Source: Mesobacillus sp. AQ2 (GTDB lineage: Bacteria; Bacillota; Bacilli; Bacillales; Cytobacillaceae). From it: DNA of 64,000 bases. Where the stretch lies: positions 1,803,001-1,867,000 of the forward strand of contig NZ_CP126080.1 of NCBI RefSeq assembly GCF_030122805.1. Reading direction: 5' to 3'. Below are positions 46,257 to 55,530 of this stretch, piece after piece. A program made the translations under genes and the position numbers. The notes under the pieces are model-generated. The model was not told the DNA's origin, ran no database searches, and saw only the letters and a list, made by a program, of their open reading frames with translations. The number at the start of each line of letters is the position of its first letter. The first letter of the stretch is position 1.

Positions 46257-47523
46257 TGACATGTTATCTCAAGATGAAATTGATGCGCTTCTCAGAGGGA
46301 CTTCTGATGAGGCGGAAGAAACAGAAAACATGATTGATGTAGATGACTATTTTTCTTTTATGGAGAGAGATGCCCTTGGTGAAATAGGGAATATTTCATT
46401 CGGCAGCTCGGCTACAGCATTATCCACTCTGCTAAGCCAAAAGGTTGAAATAAATACACCTACGGTTACAGTTGTGCACAAGTCTAAACTGGAAGACGAA
46501 TTCCCGGATCCGTATGTGGCCGTTCAGGTACATTATACTGAAGGATTCATTGGCAGCAATATGCTAGTAATCCAGCAAAATGACGCAGCGATCATCGCTG
46601 ACTTAATGCTGGGCGGAGATGGCATGAATCCAAGGGAACTGCTAGATGAAATCCAGCTTAGTGCAGTACAAGAGGCGATGAACCAGATGATGGGTTCGGC
46701 GGCAACCTCGATGTCAACTGTATTTAGCAAGAGGGTCGATATTTCGCCTCCAAATATCAATTTATTGAATGTAGTTGAAGGAGAAGGAACAGAATCGATT
46801 CCTGAAGATGATATTTTAGTTAAGGTATCCTTTTCATTAAAAATTGGCAGTTTAATTGATTCAAACATCATGCAGCTTTTGCCGGTAACCTTCGCGAAAA
46901 GCCTTGTTGATGAATTATTGAATCCAGGGGGATCAGGATCGGCCCAGGAGGAAGAGACAGTGTCTCAAACACCGCAGGCCAACCATGCTCCCGCAGCGCA
47001 AAACAATCCAAATGAACAAGGGCAGCACCAAAATACTGTTCAACATCAGGGTTTCCATCAGCCGGAATATCAGCCTCAGCAGGAGCAGGCTTATTATCAG
47101 CCTCATGCGCAGCAAAATATGCCGCAAGGATTTGGATATAATCCTCAGCCGATGCAGCCTGGGCCGCAGCATTATGGAGGAAATGTGATGACCGGAAGCC
47201 AGCCGACGGTCCAGCCCGCAGTCTTCTCCAGTTTCGAGAATGTCCAAGGGCAGCAGGCTGAAACAAAGAACCTTAATATGCTGCTTGATATTCCGTTACA
47301 GGTAACTGTGGAATTGGGAAGGACGAAACGTTCGGTAAAGGACATCCTTGAACTAGGGTCCGGATCGATCATTGAACTGGATAAACTGGCAGGAGAGCCT
47401 GTTGATATCCTGGTGAACAACCGCTTGATTGCACAAGGGGAAGTAGTGGTCATCGATGAGAACTTTGGAGTCCGGGTTACAGATATTATCAGCCAGAGCG
47501 ATCGAATTAAAAAATTGAAATAA
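46246..47523 (+). CDS. fliY: Flagellar motor switch phosphatase FliY
   Basis: Switch protein that also dephosphorylates CheY-P. 425 aa: N-terminal LSQDEIDALLRG peptide, two CheC-type phosphatase motifs (ALGEIGNISFGSSATAL and AVQEAMNQMMGSAATSM), a Q/H/P-rich linker (about residues 235-335) and a C-terminal FliN/SpoA domain (LLDIPLQVTVELGRTKRSVKDIL). ATG 46246 (or 46243) lies behind AGGGGGGAG within the fliM end. The linker is unusually glutamine- and histidine-rich. Confidence 0.96.
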   Translation: MVSDDMLSQDEIDALLRGTSDEAEETENMIDVDDYFSFMERDALGEIGNISFGSSATALSTLLSQKVEINTPTVTVVHKSKLEDEFPDPYVAVQVHYTEGFIGSNMLVIQQNDAAIIADLMLGGDGMNPRELLDEIQLSAVQEAMNQMMGSAATSMSTVFSKRVDISPPNINLLNVVEGEGTESIPEDDILVKVSFSLKIGSLIDSNIMQLLPVTFAKSLVDELLNPGGSGSAQEEETVSQTPQANHAPAAQNNPNEQGQHQNTVQHQGFHQPEYQPQQEQAYYQPHAQQNMPQGFGYNPQPMQPGPQHYGGNVMTGSQPTVQPAVFSSFENVQGQQAETKNLNMLLDIPLQVTVELGRTKRSVKDILELGSGSIIELDKLAGEPVDILVNNRLIAQGEVVVIDENFGVRVTDIISQSDRIKKLK

Positions 47524-47541
47524 TCTACAGGAGGAATTCCA

Positions 47542-47904
47542 ATGGCGAACAAAATTTTAGTCGTAGATGATGCGGCTTTCATGAGAATGATGATAAAGGA
47601 TATTTTGACAAAGAATGGGTTTGAGGTGGTTGCTGAAGCTGCGGATGGAGCCCAGGCGCTTGAGAAATATAAAGAATTTCAGCCAGACCTCGTCACAATG
47701 GATATTACCATGCCTGAAATGGATGGGATCACTTCACTGAAGGAGATCAAAAAAATCAATCCGAATGCCAAGGTCATTATGTGTTCTGCAATGGGCCAGC
47801 AGGCAATGGTCATTGATGCCATCCAGGCAGGAGCGAAGGATTTCATAGTGAAACCTTTCCAGGCAGATCGTGTTATTGAAGCGATTTCCAAAACATTAGC
47901 ATAA
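47542..47904 (+). CDS. cheY: Chemotaxis response regulator CheY
   Basis: Single receiver domain, 120 aa. Acid pocket in VVDDAAFMRMM, phosphoacceptor Asp54 in VTMDITMPEMDG, and the conserved Lys in FIVKPFQ. In Bacillus CheY-P promotes counter-clockwise rotation. AGGAGG ribosome site. Confidence 0.97.
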   Translation: MANKILVVDDAAFMRMMIKDILTKNGFEVVAEAADGAQALEKYKEFQPDLVTMDITMPEMDGITSLKEIKKINPNAKVIMCSAMGQQAMVIDAIQAGAKDFIVKPFQADRVIEAISKTLA

Positions 47905-47938
47905 TGGACTTATTTATATATTTTAGAGGGTGCGGCAA

Positions 47939-48607
47939 TTGTTAAGACTAATCCGAACTGCCTCGGCCATTCTATTCTTATTAGCTGCTCTGTTCAGTCC
48001 TATTGGCTTGACAAAGGCAGAGCAGCTGAATAAAAGTGTTCAGGATTGCATTAAAAATCCTGATTCTTGTGAAGAGGGACAGGCAAAAACTACAGCAAAG
48101 CAATCAGGTGAAGCACAGGCACAAGAAGCACAGGTAGGAGTAAGTTTCCTGGATTTTGTCAGGATGATTTTTGCTACGGTGTTCGTGGCAGCGTTAATCT
48201 ATTTCCTTCTCAAATTCATCAATAAAAAGAGTATGTCATATAAAAGCTCACAGCTTGTTGAGAATCTTGGAGGTACAAGCCTTGGAGCAAACAGGTCTGT
48301 CCAGATCGTAAAGGCGGGAAACCGTCTGTTGATTGTTGGAGTAGGAGAAAATATTCAGCTGTTGAGAGAAATAGACGATCCAGAAGAGTACGATCAAGTC
48401 ATCCAGGAGTATAACAATAAAATGGAACAGCTTATACAGCCAAGCGATATTGTGACAAAGTTGCTTAAAAGAGCGAAGAAAGATGGCAGCGATCCACAAA
48501 GTTCCAACTTTTCCGCATTGCTTAAAAGTCAGCTGAATGACATGGCGAGCGGACGAAAGAAGATGCTTGAGGAGATACAAAAGAAAGGATCAAAGAACGA
48601 TGAATGA
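47939..48607 (+). CDS. fliO: Flagellar biosynthesis protein FliO (FliZ)
   Basis: Export-gate assembly factor. 222 aa: signal peptide (about residues 1-27, ending ...GLTKAEQ), a second membrane segment (FVRMIFATVFVAALIYFLL) and a cytoplasmic FliO domain (VENLGGTSLGANRSVQIVKAGNRLLIVGVGENIQLLREI). TTG 47939 is eight bases after AGAGGG. Overlaps fliP by eight bases. Named FliZ in older Bacillus maps. Confidence 0.92.
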   Translation: MLRLIRTASAILFLLAALFSPIGLTKAEQLNKSVQDCIKNPDSCEEGQAKTTAKQSGEAQAQEAQVGVSFLDFVRMIFATVFVAALIYFLLKFINKKSMSYKSSQLVENLGGTSLGANRSVQIVKAGNRLLIVGVGENIQLLREIDDPEEYDQVIQEYNNKMEQLIQPSDIVTKLLKRAKKDGSDPQSSNFSALLKSQLNDMASGRKKMLEEIQKKGSKNDE

Positions 48608-49265
48608 GTTCATGGAGTTTTTCAACAGCAGTGATCCAGAAAGTGTATCTACATCCGTAAAATTAATGCTCTTGCTCACTGTTCTTTCGATTGCGCCTGG
48701 CATCTTGATTCTAATGACCAGTTTTACAAGAATCATCATCGTTCTTTCCTTTGTCAGAACGGCGCTTGCCACTCAGCAAATGCCGCCTAACCAGGTACTG
48801 GTTGGTCTTGCGTTGTTCCTGTCATTCTTCATCATGGCACCTACTTTCCAGGAAGTGAATGAACAGGCACTGACGCCGTTATTTAATGAAGAAATCAATC
48901 TGGAGCAGGCCTATGATAGAGCATCGATTCCTTTTAAGGAGTTCATGAGCGCGCATACAAGGCAGAAGGACCTGGCATTATTCCTTCAATATGCTAAGGC
49001 GGAAACTCCTGAATCGGTGCAGGATATTCCGCTGACAGCGCTGGTCCCGGCTTTTGCGATCAGTGAAATCAAAACCGCATTCCAGATTGGGTTTATGATT
49101 TTCATCCCATTCCTGGTGATTGATATGGTAGTAGCGAGTGTCCTGATGTCAATGGGTATGATGATGCTGCCGCCGGTAATGATTTCTCTGCCATTCAAGA
49201 TCCTCCTGTTTGTCATGGTGGATGGCTGGTATTTAGTCGTGAAATCATTATTACAAAGTTTTTAA
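48600..49265 (+). CDS. fliP: Flagellar export gate protein FliP
   Basis: Core of the export gate. 221 aa, matching B. subtilis, with several membrane helices and the FliP signatures TSFTRIIIVLSFVRTALATQQMPPNQVL and FMIFIPFLVIDMVVASVLMSMGMMMLPPVMISLPFKILLFVMVDGW (split). ATG 48600 overlaps the fliO stop; upstream in-frame starts are inside fliO. Confidence 0.97.
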   Translation: MNEFMEFFNSSDPESVSTSVKLMLLLTVLSIAPGILILMTSFTRIIIVLSFVRTALATQQMPPNQVLVGLALFLSFFIMAPTFQEVNEQALTPLFNEEINLEQAYDRASIPFKEFMSAHTRQKDLALFLQYAKAETPESVQDIPLTALVPAFAISEIKTAFQIGFMIFIPFLVIDMVVASVLMSMGMMMLPPVMISLPFKILLFVMVDGWYLVVKSLLQSF

Positions 49266-49279
49266 GCAGGTGATTGATA

Positions 49280-49549
49280 ATGACAGCAGAATCGGTAATC
49301 TCAATAGCCGAACGTGGAATATATACAGTTTTGATGATATCAGGACCATTGCTTATTTTGGCGCTTGTAGTTGGCTTGATTGTCAGTATTTTTCAGGCAA
49401 CCACACAAATACAGGAACAGACACTGGCTTTCGTCCCGAAAATTGTAGCTGTCCTCGTCGGAATAATTTTTTTCGGGCCATGGATGCTCAGCTATATGCT
49501 TTCCTATGCAACAGAGATTTTTTCAAATCTTACAAGGTTCGTAGGCTGA
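49280..49549 (+). CDS. fliQ: Flagellar export gate protein FliQ
   Basis: 89 aa, two membrane helices, with the signature SIFQATTQIQEQTLAFVPKI and FFGPWML. ATG 49280 is supported by GCAGGTGAT. Same length as in B. subtilis. Confidence 0.96.
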   Translation: MTAESVISIAERGIYTVLMISGPLLILALVVGLIVSIFQATTQIQEQTLAFVPKIVAVLVGIIFFGPWMLSYMLSYATEIFSNLTRFVG

Positions 49550-49553
49550 TGAG

Positions 49554-50330
49554 ATGCTAGATTTTATACCATCTTTTCCAGCTTTCCTGCTGATTTTTGT
49601 GAGGGTGACATCATTCTTTCTGATGATGCCGTTATTTTCATATCGAACGATCCCGGCAACACATAAAATAGGTCTTGGCTTTATGCTGGCACTTATCATG
49701 TTTTCTGCAATAGGTGCTCCTGAGGTGGCGATTGACAGCGTATATTTCTTGTTAGTCATCAAGGAGGCCCTGGTGGGTTTATTCATAGGGTTCATCGCTG
49801 CGTTAATGATGGCTGCTATCCAAATTGCAGGCGGGTTTATCGATTTCCAGATGGGATTTGCAATTGCCAATGTCATCGATCCACAAACAGGCGCACAGAG
49901 TCCTTTGATGGGACAATATTTATATACCATCGCACTTTTGTTTTTACTGACTGTCAATGGCCATCATTTGCTATTGGACGGGATCTTTTACAGCTATAAC
50001 TTTATACCGATAGACCAGATGATGATCCCATTCGGCAATGAAAACATCGCGGAATTCGTCATTCTTTCATTTAATAAGATGTTCATCATTGCCTTCCAGA
50101 TGTCTCTTCCGGTTGTGGGCACATTGTTTCTGGTGGACGTTGCTCTTGGGATCGTGGCTAGGACTGTGCCGCAGCTGAACATTTTTGTTGTTGGCCTGCC
50201 TATTAAAATCGGTGTCAGCTTTTTGGTCCTCATAGCAGTAATGGGTGTGCTAATCGCGGTTACATCGGATCTTGTTTCGACAACACTCGCGACGATGCGG
50301 GGATTGATGGAACTGATCGGGGGAGCATAA
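49554..50330 (+). CDS. fliR: Flagellar export gate protein FliR
   Basis: 258-aa polytopic membrane protein of the export gate. FVRVTSFFLMMPLFSYRTIP near the N-terminus and GGFIDFQMGFAIANVIDPQ in the middle are family signatures. No strong ribosome site; it is four bases after fliQ. Confidence 0.96.
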   Translation: MLDFIPSFPAFLLIFVRVTSFFLMMPLFSYRTIPATHKIGLGFMLALIMFSAIGAPEVAIDSVYFLLVIKEALVGLFIGFIAALMMAAIQIAGGFIDFQMGFAIANVIDPQTGAQSPLMGQYLYTIALLFLLTVNGHHLLLDGIFYSYNFIPIDQMMIPFGNENIAEFVILSFNKMFIIAFQMSLPVVGTLFLVDVALGIVARTVPQLNIFVVGLPIKIGVSFLVLIAVMGVLIAVTSDLVSTTLATMRGLMELIGGA

Positions 50331-50331
50331 A

Positions 50332-51417
50332 ATGAATTTTTTGACATTGGACCTTCAATTTTTTGCTGGTGAAAAAACAGAAAAAGCGACTCCTAAGAAA
50401 AGACAGGATGCCCGAAAAAAAGGACAGGTTGCCAAAAGCCAGGATGTCAATACAGCGATAGTGCTGCTTGCCGTATTCCTGTTTTTGATGTTTTTTGGAA
50501 AGACGATGACTGAGAGATTGATAGGAGTTCTGCGTCACTCGCTGCAAAATTATATGTTCATGGAATTGACTGCTAATAATATAGAATCAATTGTAATTGA
50601 GATACTTGGTGAACTGGTCATTTTCTTAGGACCAGTAATGGCCGTTGCCTTGATTGCAGGGGTAGCCGCTAATTATATGCAGGTCGGCTTTATGTTTTCC
50701 ACTGAGGCAATCCAGATGAAATTAGAAAAAATCAATCCAATCAGCGGCTTTAAAAGGATTTTCTCGATGAGGGCAATTGTCGAATTGCTTAAATCAATTC
50801 TTAAGATCACCTTCATTGGAGTCATCGCTTTTTCGATCCTTTGGCTGAGGATGGATGAAGTTTTGCTGCTTGCCAATAAAAGCGTTGGTGCTGCAATTGC
50901 GACTATTGCCGGACTTACGCTCCAAATGGGGCTTTTTGCTTCCGGAGCATTGCTATTTTTGTCATTATTGGACTTTTTGTACCAAAAATATGACTTTGAA
51001 AAGGGTATCCGCATGTCTAAGCAAGACTTGAAGGATGAGTATAAGAACATAGAAGGTGACCCGCTCATCAAATCAAAGATCAAGCAAAAGCAAAGAGAGA
51101 TGGCAATGCGGCGGATGATGCAAGAAGTGCCAAAAGCAGATGTAGTCATAACGAACCCGACTCACTACGCTATTGCTTTAAAGTATGACGAAGAGAAGGC
51201 CGATGCACCCGTCGTGGTTGCCAAAGGTGTCGATTTTGTCGCCCAGAAAATCAAATTGATTGCCAAAGAAAATGAAATCATGACTGTTGAGAATCGTCCG
51301 CTTGCCAGGGCTTTATATAGTCAGGCTGAAATCGGGGATGCCATACCAGAGGAATTTTTCAAGGCTGTGGCCGAGATTCTCGCGTATGTATATCAAACAA
51401 AAAATAAAGTGCTGTAA
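50332..51417 (+). CDS. flhB: Flagellar export switch protein FlhB
   Basis: Switches export from hook to filament substrates. 361 aa: four membrane helices and a cytoplasmic C-terminal domain with the autocleavage motif NPTH at residues 275-278 (Asn275), then YAIALKYDEEKADAPVVVAKG. GGGGGAG precedes the ATG. Compare the stand-alone C-terminal homologue ylqH at 21475. Confidence 0.97.
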   Translation: MNFLTLDLQFFAGEKTEKATPKKRQDARKKGQVAKSQDVNTAIVLLAVFLFLMFFGKTMTERLIGVLRHSLQNYMFMELTANNIESIVIEILGELVIFLGPVMAVALIAGVAANYMQVGFMFSTEAIQMKLEKINPISGFKRIFSMRAIVELLKSILKITFIGVIAFSILWLRMDEVLLLANKSVGAAIATIAGLTLQMGLFASGALLFLSLLDFLYQKYDFEKGIRMSKQDLKDEYKNIEGDPLIKSKIKQKQREMAMRRMMQEVPKADVVITNPTHYAIALKYDEEKADAPVVVAKGVDFVAQKIKLIAKENEIMTVENRPLARALYSQAEIGDAIPEEFFKAVAEILAYVYQTKNKVL

Positions 51418-51452
51418 TTTTCAAGGTATGCAGTGTTTAGGAGAGAAGAAAT

Positions 51453-53489
51453 ATGTCCGGAAAAGACCTATCTGTCATCTTCGGTGTCATTTTAATAGTT
51501 GCGATGCTAATCATCCCTTTCCCATCCTGGCTGTTAAGTATACTGATCATGGTCAATATATCAATCGCGCTGCTTGTGCTTTTGAACACAATGAATATGA
51601 CGGAGCCGCTGCAATTTTCTGTTTTTCCTTCATTGCTGTTAATTTTAACTTTGTTTCGTCTGGGCCTCAATGTCTCCACGACCCGTTCCATCCTGTCCCA
51701 TGGAGAGGCTGGGGGAGTTGTTGAGGTATTCGGTTCTTTCGTTGTAGGTGGAAATGTAGTAGTAGGTATGGTTGTTTTCTTCATTTTGGTCATTATCCAA
51801 TTCATAGTCATCACAAAAGGATCTGAACGTGTATCAGAGGTTGCTGCGAGGTTTACACTCGATGCGATGCCTGGTAAACAGATGAGCATCGATGCTGATT
51901 TGAACGCAGGGATGATCTCTGAACAACAGGCCCGTGAACGACGCGAAAAGGTCAGCAGGGAGTCAGATTTCTATGGAGCGATGGACGGTGCCAGCAAGTT
52001 TGTTAAAGGGGATGCAATTGCTGGTATCATCATTGTTCTGATTAACCTGATTTTTGGTATCGTCATCGGTATGGCGCAGCAGGGACTGGCGATTGGCGAT
52101 GCCGCTCAACGGTATTCGCTATTGACAGTGGGAGATGGCATTGTCAGCCAGATCCCAGCATTGTTGATTTCAACTGCTACCGGCATTGTCGTCACCAGGG
52201 CAGCATCAGATGGTAATTTGGGTTTCGACATAACTTCACAGCTAACTGCTTACCCAAAGATGCTTTATGTCGCCGGTGGTACGATCTTCATGCTTGGTTT
52301 GTTCACACCAATAACAGATTTGCTGACCATTCCGCTGGCCGGGTTATTAGCTTATGGCGGATATGCTTTCTCCCGTGTACCAGAACCTGATCAACAACAG
52401 CTTCAGGAAATGGAAGAGGATATCCAGATGGATGAAATGAAGAGTCCGGAAAGTGTTGTCAATCTTTTGAATGTGGATCCAATAGAGTTCGAATTCGGTT
52501 ATGGACTCATTCCACTGGCAGACGCCAACCAGGGCGGGGACCTCCTTGACCGGATTGTCATGATCAGAAGACAGCTTGCCATTGAACTGGGACTCGTTAT
52601 CCCAGTCGTCAGGATCCGTGACAATATCCAGCTTCAGCCAAATGAATACAGGCTGAAAATCAAAGGAAACGAAATGGCCAGGGGAGAATTGCTGCTGGAC
52701 CACTATCTCGCCATGAGTCCCGGAATCGAGGATGAATCGATTGAAGGAATTGATACGGTTGAACCTAGCTTTGGATTGCCGGCGAAGTGGATTACGGAAG
52801 AAATGAAGGAGCAGGCTGAAATTTTTGGTTATACCGTCGTTGATCCGCCTTCAGTCGTATCCACACACATTACAGAAGTAATCAAAGCAAATGCCCACGA
52901 GCTTCTAGGACGACAGGAAACAAAGCAGCTGATCGACCATCTTCGGGAAAGCTACCCTATACTGGTCGAGGAAGCTACGCCAAATCCATTGTCAGTCGGC
53001 GAAATTCAAAAAGTGCTTGGCAAGCTGCTTAGGGAGAATGTCTCAATCAGGAACCTGCCAATCATCTTTGAAACACTTGCTGATTATGGAAAGGTCACAA
53101 CTGATACGGATATCCTTGCTGAATATGTACGGCAGGCACTGGCAAGGCAAATTACCAACCAGTATTCTAGAAATGGAGAAACACTTAAGGTTATCACATT
53201 ATCTGGCAGGGTAGAAAAAATGGTAGCCGAAGGTGTCCAACAAACCGAACATGGAAATTATCTATCGCTTGATCCCTCGGTTTCTCAGGGGATTCTTGAA
53301 TCGGTTGCAAGTCAGGTGGAACAGCTGAGCATCATGGAACAGACACCGATCATCCTCTGCTCGCCAGCAGTAAGAATGTATGTGCGCCAGCTGACGGAAA
53401 GATATTTTGCGCAGATCCCTGTATTGTCATATAACGAACTTGAAGCGAATGTCGAAGTCCAAAGTGTCGGAGTGGTGAATATAGAATGA
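51453..53489 (+). CDS. flhA: Flagellar export gate protein FlhA
   Basis: 678 aa: about eight N-terminal membrane helices, the FHIPEP-like region (RFTLDAMPGKQMSIDADLNAG, followed by a conserved cytoplasmic loop), and a large C-terminal domain that receives chaperone-substrate complexes. ATG 51453 after GGAGAGAAG; its stop overlaps the flhF start (ATGA). Confidence 0.97.
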   Translation: MSGKDLSVIFGVILIVAMLIIPFPSWLLSILIMVNISIALLVLLNTMNMTEPLQFSVFPSLLLILTLFRLGLNVSTTRSILSHGEAGGVVEVFGSFVVGGNVVVGMVVFFILVIIQFIVITKGSERVSEVAARFTLDAMPGKQMSIDADLNAGMISEQQARERREKVSRESDFYGAMDGASKFVKGDAIAGIIIVLINLIFGIVIGMAQQGLAIGDAAQRYSLLTVGDGIVSQIPALLISTATGIVVTRAASDGNLGFDITSQLTAYPKMLYVAGGTIFMLGLFTPITDLLTIPLAGLLAYGGYAFSRVPEPDQQQLQEMEEDIQMDEMKSPESVVNLLNVDPIEFEFGYGLIPLADANQGGDLLDRIVMIRRQLAIELGLVIPVVRIRDNIQLQPNEYRLKIKGNEMARGELLLDHYLAMSPGIEDESIEGIDTVEPSFGLPAKWITEEMKEQAEIFGYTVVDPPSVVSTHITEVIKANAHELLGRQETKQLIDHLRESYPILVEEATPNPLSVGEIQKVLGKLLRENVSIRNLPIIFETLADYGKVTTDTDILAEYVRQALARQITNQYSRNGETLKVITLSGRVEKMVAEGVQQTEHGNYLSLDPSVSQGILESVASQVEQLSIMEQTPIILCSPAVRMYVRQLTERYFAQIPVLSYNELEANVEVQSVGVVNIE

Positions 53490-54664
53490 AAGTAAAAAAA
53501 TATACAGCTTCATCCATGCCCGAAGCAATGAAACAGGTTAGATCCGAGCTTGGCAGCGATGCCGTGATCCTGAATTCCCGTGTGATCCAGACAGGAGGAT
53601 TCATGGGTTTCTTCAAGAAAAACAGCATTGAAGTCATTGCAGCTATTGATCCGGACACTGAGCTAGTCCCTAAACAGGCAAACATGGATAAATCCATGAA
53701 ATATCCCCCTTTATCGATAAAAACAGAAGAAACTAAGGCAGAACCGAACTCTTATAAAAAGGGAGCGGGACTGGCGGCATCTTCAATGGCTGACAAAGAT
53801 TTATTAAAGGAGATCTCACAGCTGAAAGACCTGCTGAAATCATCTGGCACTACAGAAGGAATTTCACTTCCAGAGCCTATAAGCAGACAACTCCAGCACT
53901 TAAGGGATCAGGATGTGGACCAGTCCATTATTGATGAATTGTCTGGTGTCATTCTGGAAAAATGGTATTTGAACGGAGCAGCCTCAAGTGAAGGTGAGAT
54001 AGCCGATTGGAGTGCTCAAGCCATTCAGCAAAGGTTAAGCAGACTTTCTTTCGGAGGAGTTACTTTTACAAAGAAATTCGTCAATGTAGTTGGCCCGACA
54101 GGAGTAGGTAAAACAACTACGCTGGCAAAAATCGCAGCTGAATGTGTTTTGAAGCATCAAAAAAATGTAGCTTTTATTACGACAGACACATATAGGATCG
54201 CAGCAATCGATCAGTTGAAAACATATGCGAAAATCCTCAATGTGCCAATTGAGGTTTGCTACAACATGGACGATTTCAAGGCAGCGACCACGAAGTTCGC
54301 ACAATATGACGTGGTTTTTATTGATACAGCAGGACGTAATTTCAGGAATCAAAAATATGTAAATGATTTAAACGATGTAATTGACTTCAGTGAGGAAATG
54401 GAAACCTTCCTGGTCCTGGCGCTGACTTCAAAGCAAAAGGATATGGAGGAAATACGGAAGCAATTTTCGCTTATCAATATCGACAAATACATTTTTACCA
54501 AACTTGATGAGACATCCGTTTACGGTTCAATGCTCAATATGGCAGAGAAGTTTTCGACCGGTATTGCCTATTTAACCAATGGACAGAATGTACCCGATGA
54601 TTTAATCGGGGCCAGTCCTGAAATTACGGCCAATACAATTATTGGAGTCAACCACTATGAGTGA
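53486..54664 (+). CDS. flhF: Flagellar biosynthesis GTPase FlhF
   Basis: SRP-family GTPase controlling flagellar placement. 392 aa: basic N-terminal B domain, an N domain, and the G domain with [40 protein letters not shown] and TKLDET. Slightly longer than the B. subtilis protein. Overlaps flhA and flhG. Confidence 0.96.
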   Translation: MKVKKYTASSMPEAMKQVRSELGSDAVILNSRVIQTGGFMGFFKKNSIEVIAAIDPDTELVPKQANMDKSMKYPPLSIKTEETKAEPNSYKKGAGLAASSMADKDLLKEISQLKDLLKSSGTTEGISLPEPISRQLQHLRDQDVDQSIIDELSGVILEKWYLNGAASSEGEIADWSAQAIQQRLSRLSFGGVTFTKKFVNVVGPTGVGKTTTLAKIAAECVLKHQKNVAFITTDTYRIAAIDQLKTYAKILNVPIEVCYNMDDFKAATTKFAQYDVVFIDTAGRNFRNQKYVNDLNDVIDFSEEMETFLVLALTSKQKDMEEIRKQFSLINIDKYIFTKLDETSVYGSMLNMAEKFSTGIAYLTNGQNVPDDLIGASPEITANTIIGVNHYE

Positions 54665-55523
54665 CCAGGCAGAAAAGTTAAGAAAGCGGCTCATGACAAA
54701 TATTCCGATGAATGAAGCAAAGACCCTTGCTGTTGTCAGCGGAAAGGGAGGGGTAGGGAAATCGAACTTTTCTCTGAACTTCTCGATTTCCCTGGCAAAG
54801 CAGGGAAATCGAGTATTGCTCTTTGATCTGGATATCGGAATGGGAAACATCGAGATTTTAATGGGCAAGCATTCTCCGCTGTCGATAGCTGACTTTCTTT
54901 CAGGCAAAGCATCGATGGAAGAAGTGATTTTTCAAGGCCCGCATGGGATTGAATATATATCAGGCGGGACAGGCTTGAGCCATCTGATCCGGATGGACAG
55001 GGAAAGTGTCGAATATTTTACCTCAAGCTTAAGTGATGTACTAAGAAAATATGATTATCTTATTTTTGATATGGGAGCAGGTTTAAATGAAGAAACTCTC
55101 TCAATCCTTCTCTCGGTAAACGAAATTTTCGTGATTACCACGACGGAGCCGACCTCCTTGATGGATGCCTACGCTACAATGAAATACATCCATCTTGCCG
55201 ATGCCGGGCTGCCCTTTTATCTAGTAGTCAATAGGGCAGGCTCTGTCAAGGAAGGCAGGGAAACGATGGCCAGGCTTGAGGATGTACTCGTAAAATTTCT
55301 GGGCAGGACACCGATCAAGCTCGGTATGCTGCCGGATGATAATTCCGTCCAGGAAGCGGTAAAGCGGCAAATCCCTTTTGTGCTGTTCAATGAACGGTCA
55401 CAAGCGTCAAAGGGAATGTCGCAGATTATCGAAAAATATATCAATAAACAGAGCTACAATGCCGAAAAGAGAGATAACAGGAGTTTTACAGCAAGATTGA
55501 AGCAATTCCTTTTCGAAAGGTAG
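54657..55523 (+). CDS. flhG: Flagellar number regulator FlhG (YlxH)
   Basis: MinD-like ATPase that activates FlhF GTPase and sets flagellar pattern. 288 aa: the deviant Walker A VVSGKGGVGKSNFSLN, LLFDLDIGMGN, and an N-terminal FlhF-activating stretch (DQAEKLRKRL). ATG 54657 overlaps flhF; GGAG is nine bases upstream. Confidence 0.96.
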   Translation: MSDQAEKLRKRLMTNIPMNEAKTLAVVSGKGGVGKSNFSLNFSISLAKQGNRVLLFDLDIGMGNIEILMGKHSPLSIADFLSGKASMEEVIFQGPHGIEYISGGTGLSHLIRMDRESVEYFTSSLSDVLRKYDYLIFDMGAGLNEETLSILLSVNEIFVITTTEPTSLMDAYATMKYIHLADAGLPFYLVVNRAGSVKEGRETMARLEDVLVKFLGRTPIKLGMLPDDNSVQEAVKRQIPFVLFNERSQASKGMSQIIEKYINKQSYNAEKRDNRSFTARLKQFLFER

Positions 55524-55530
55524 TGGTCGA

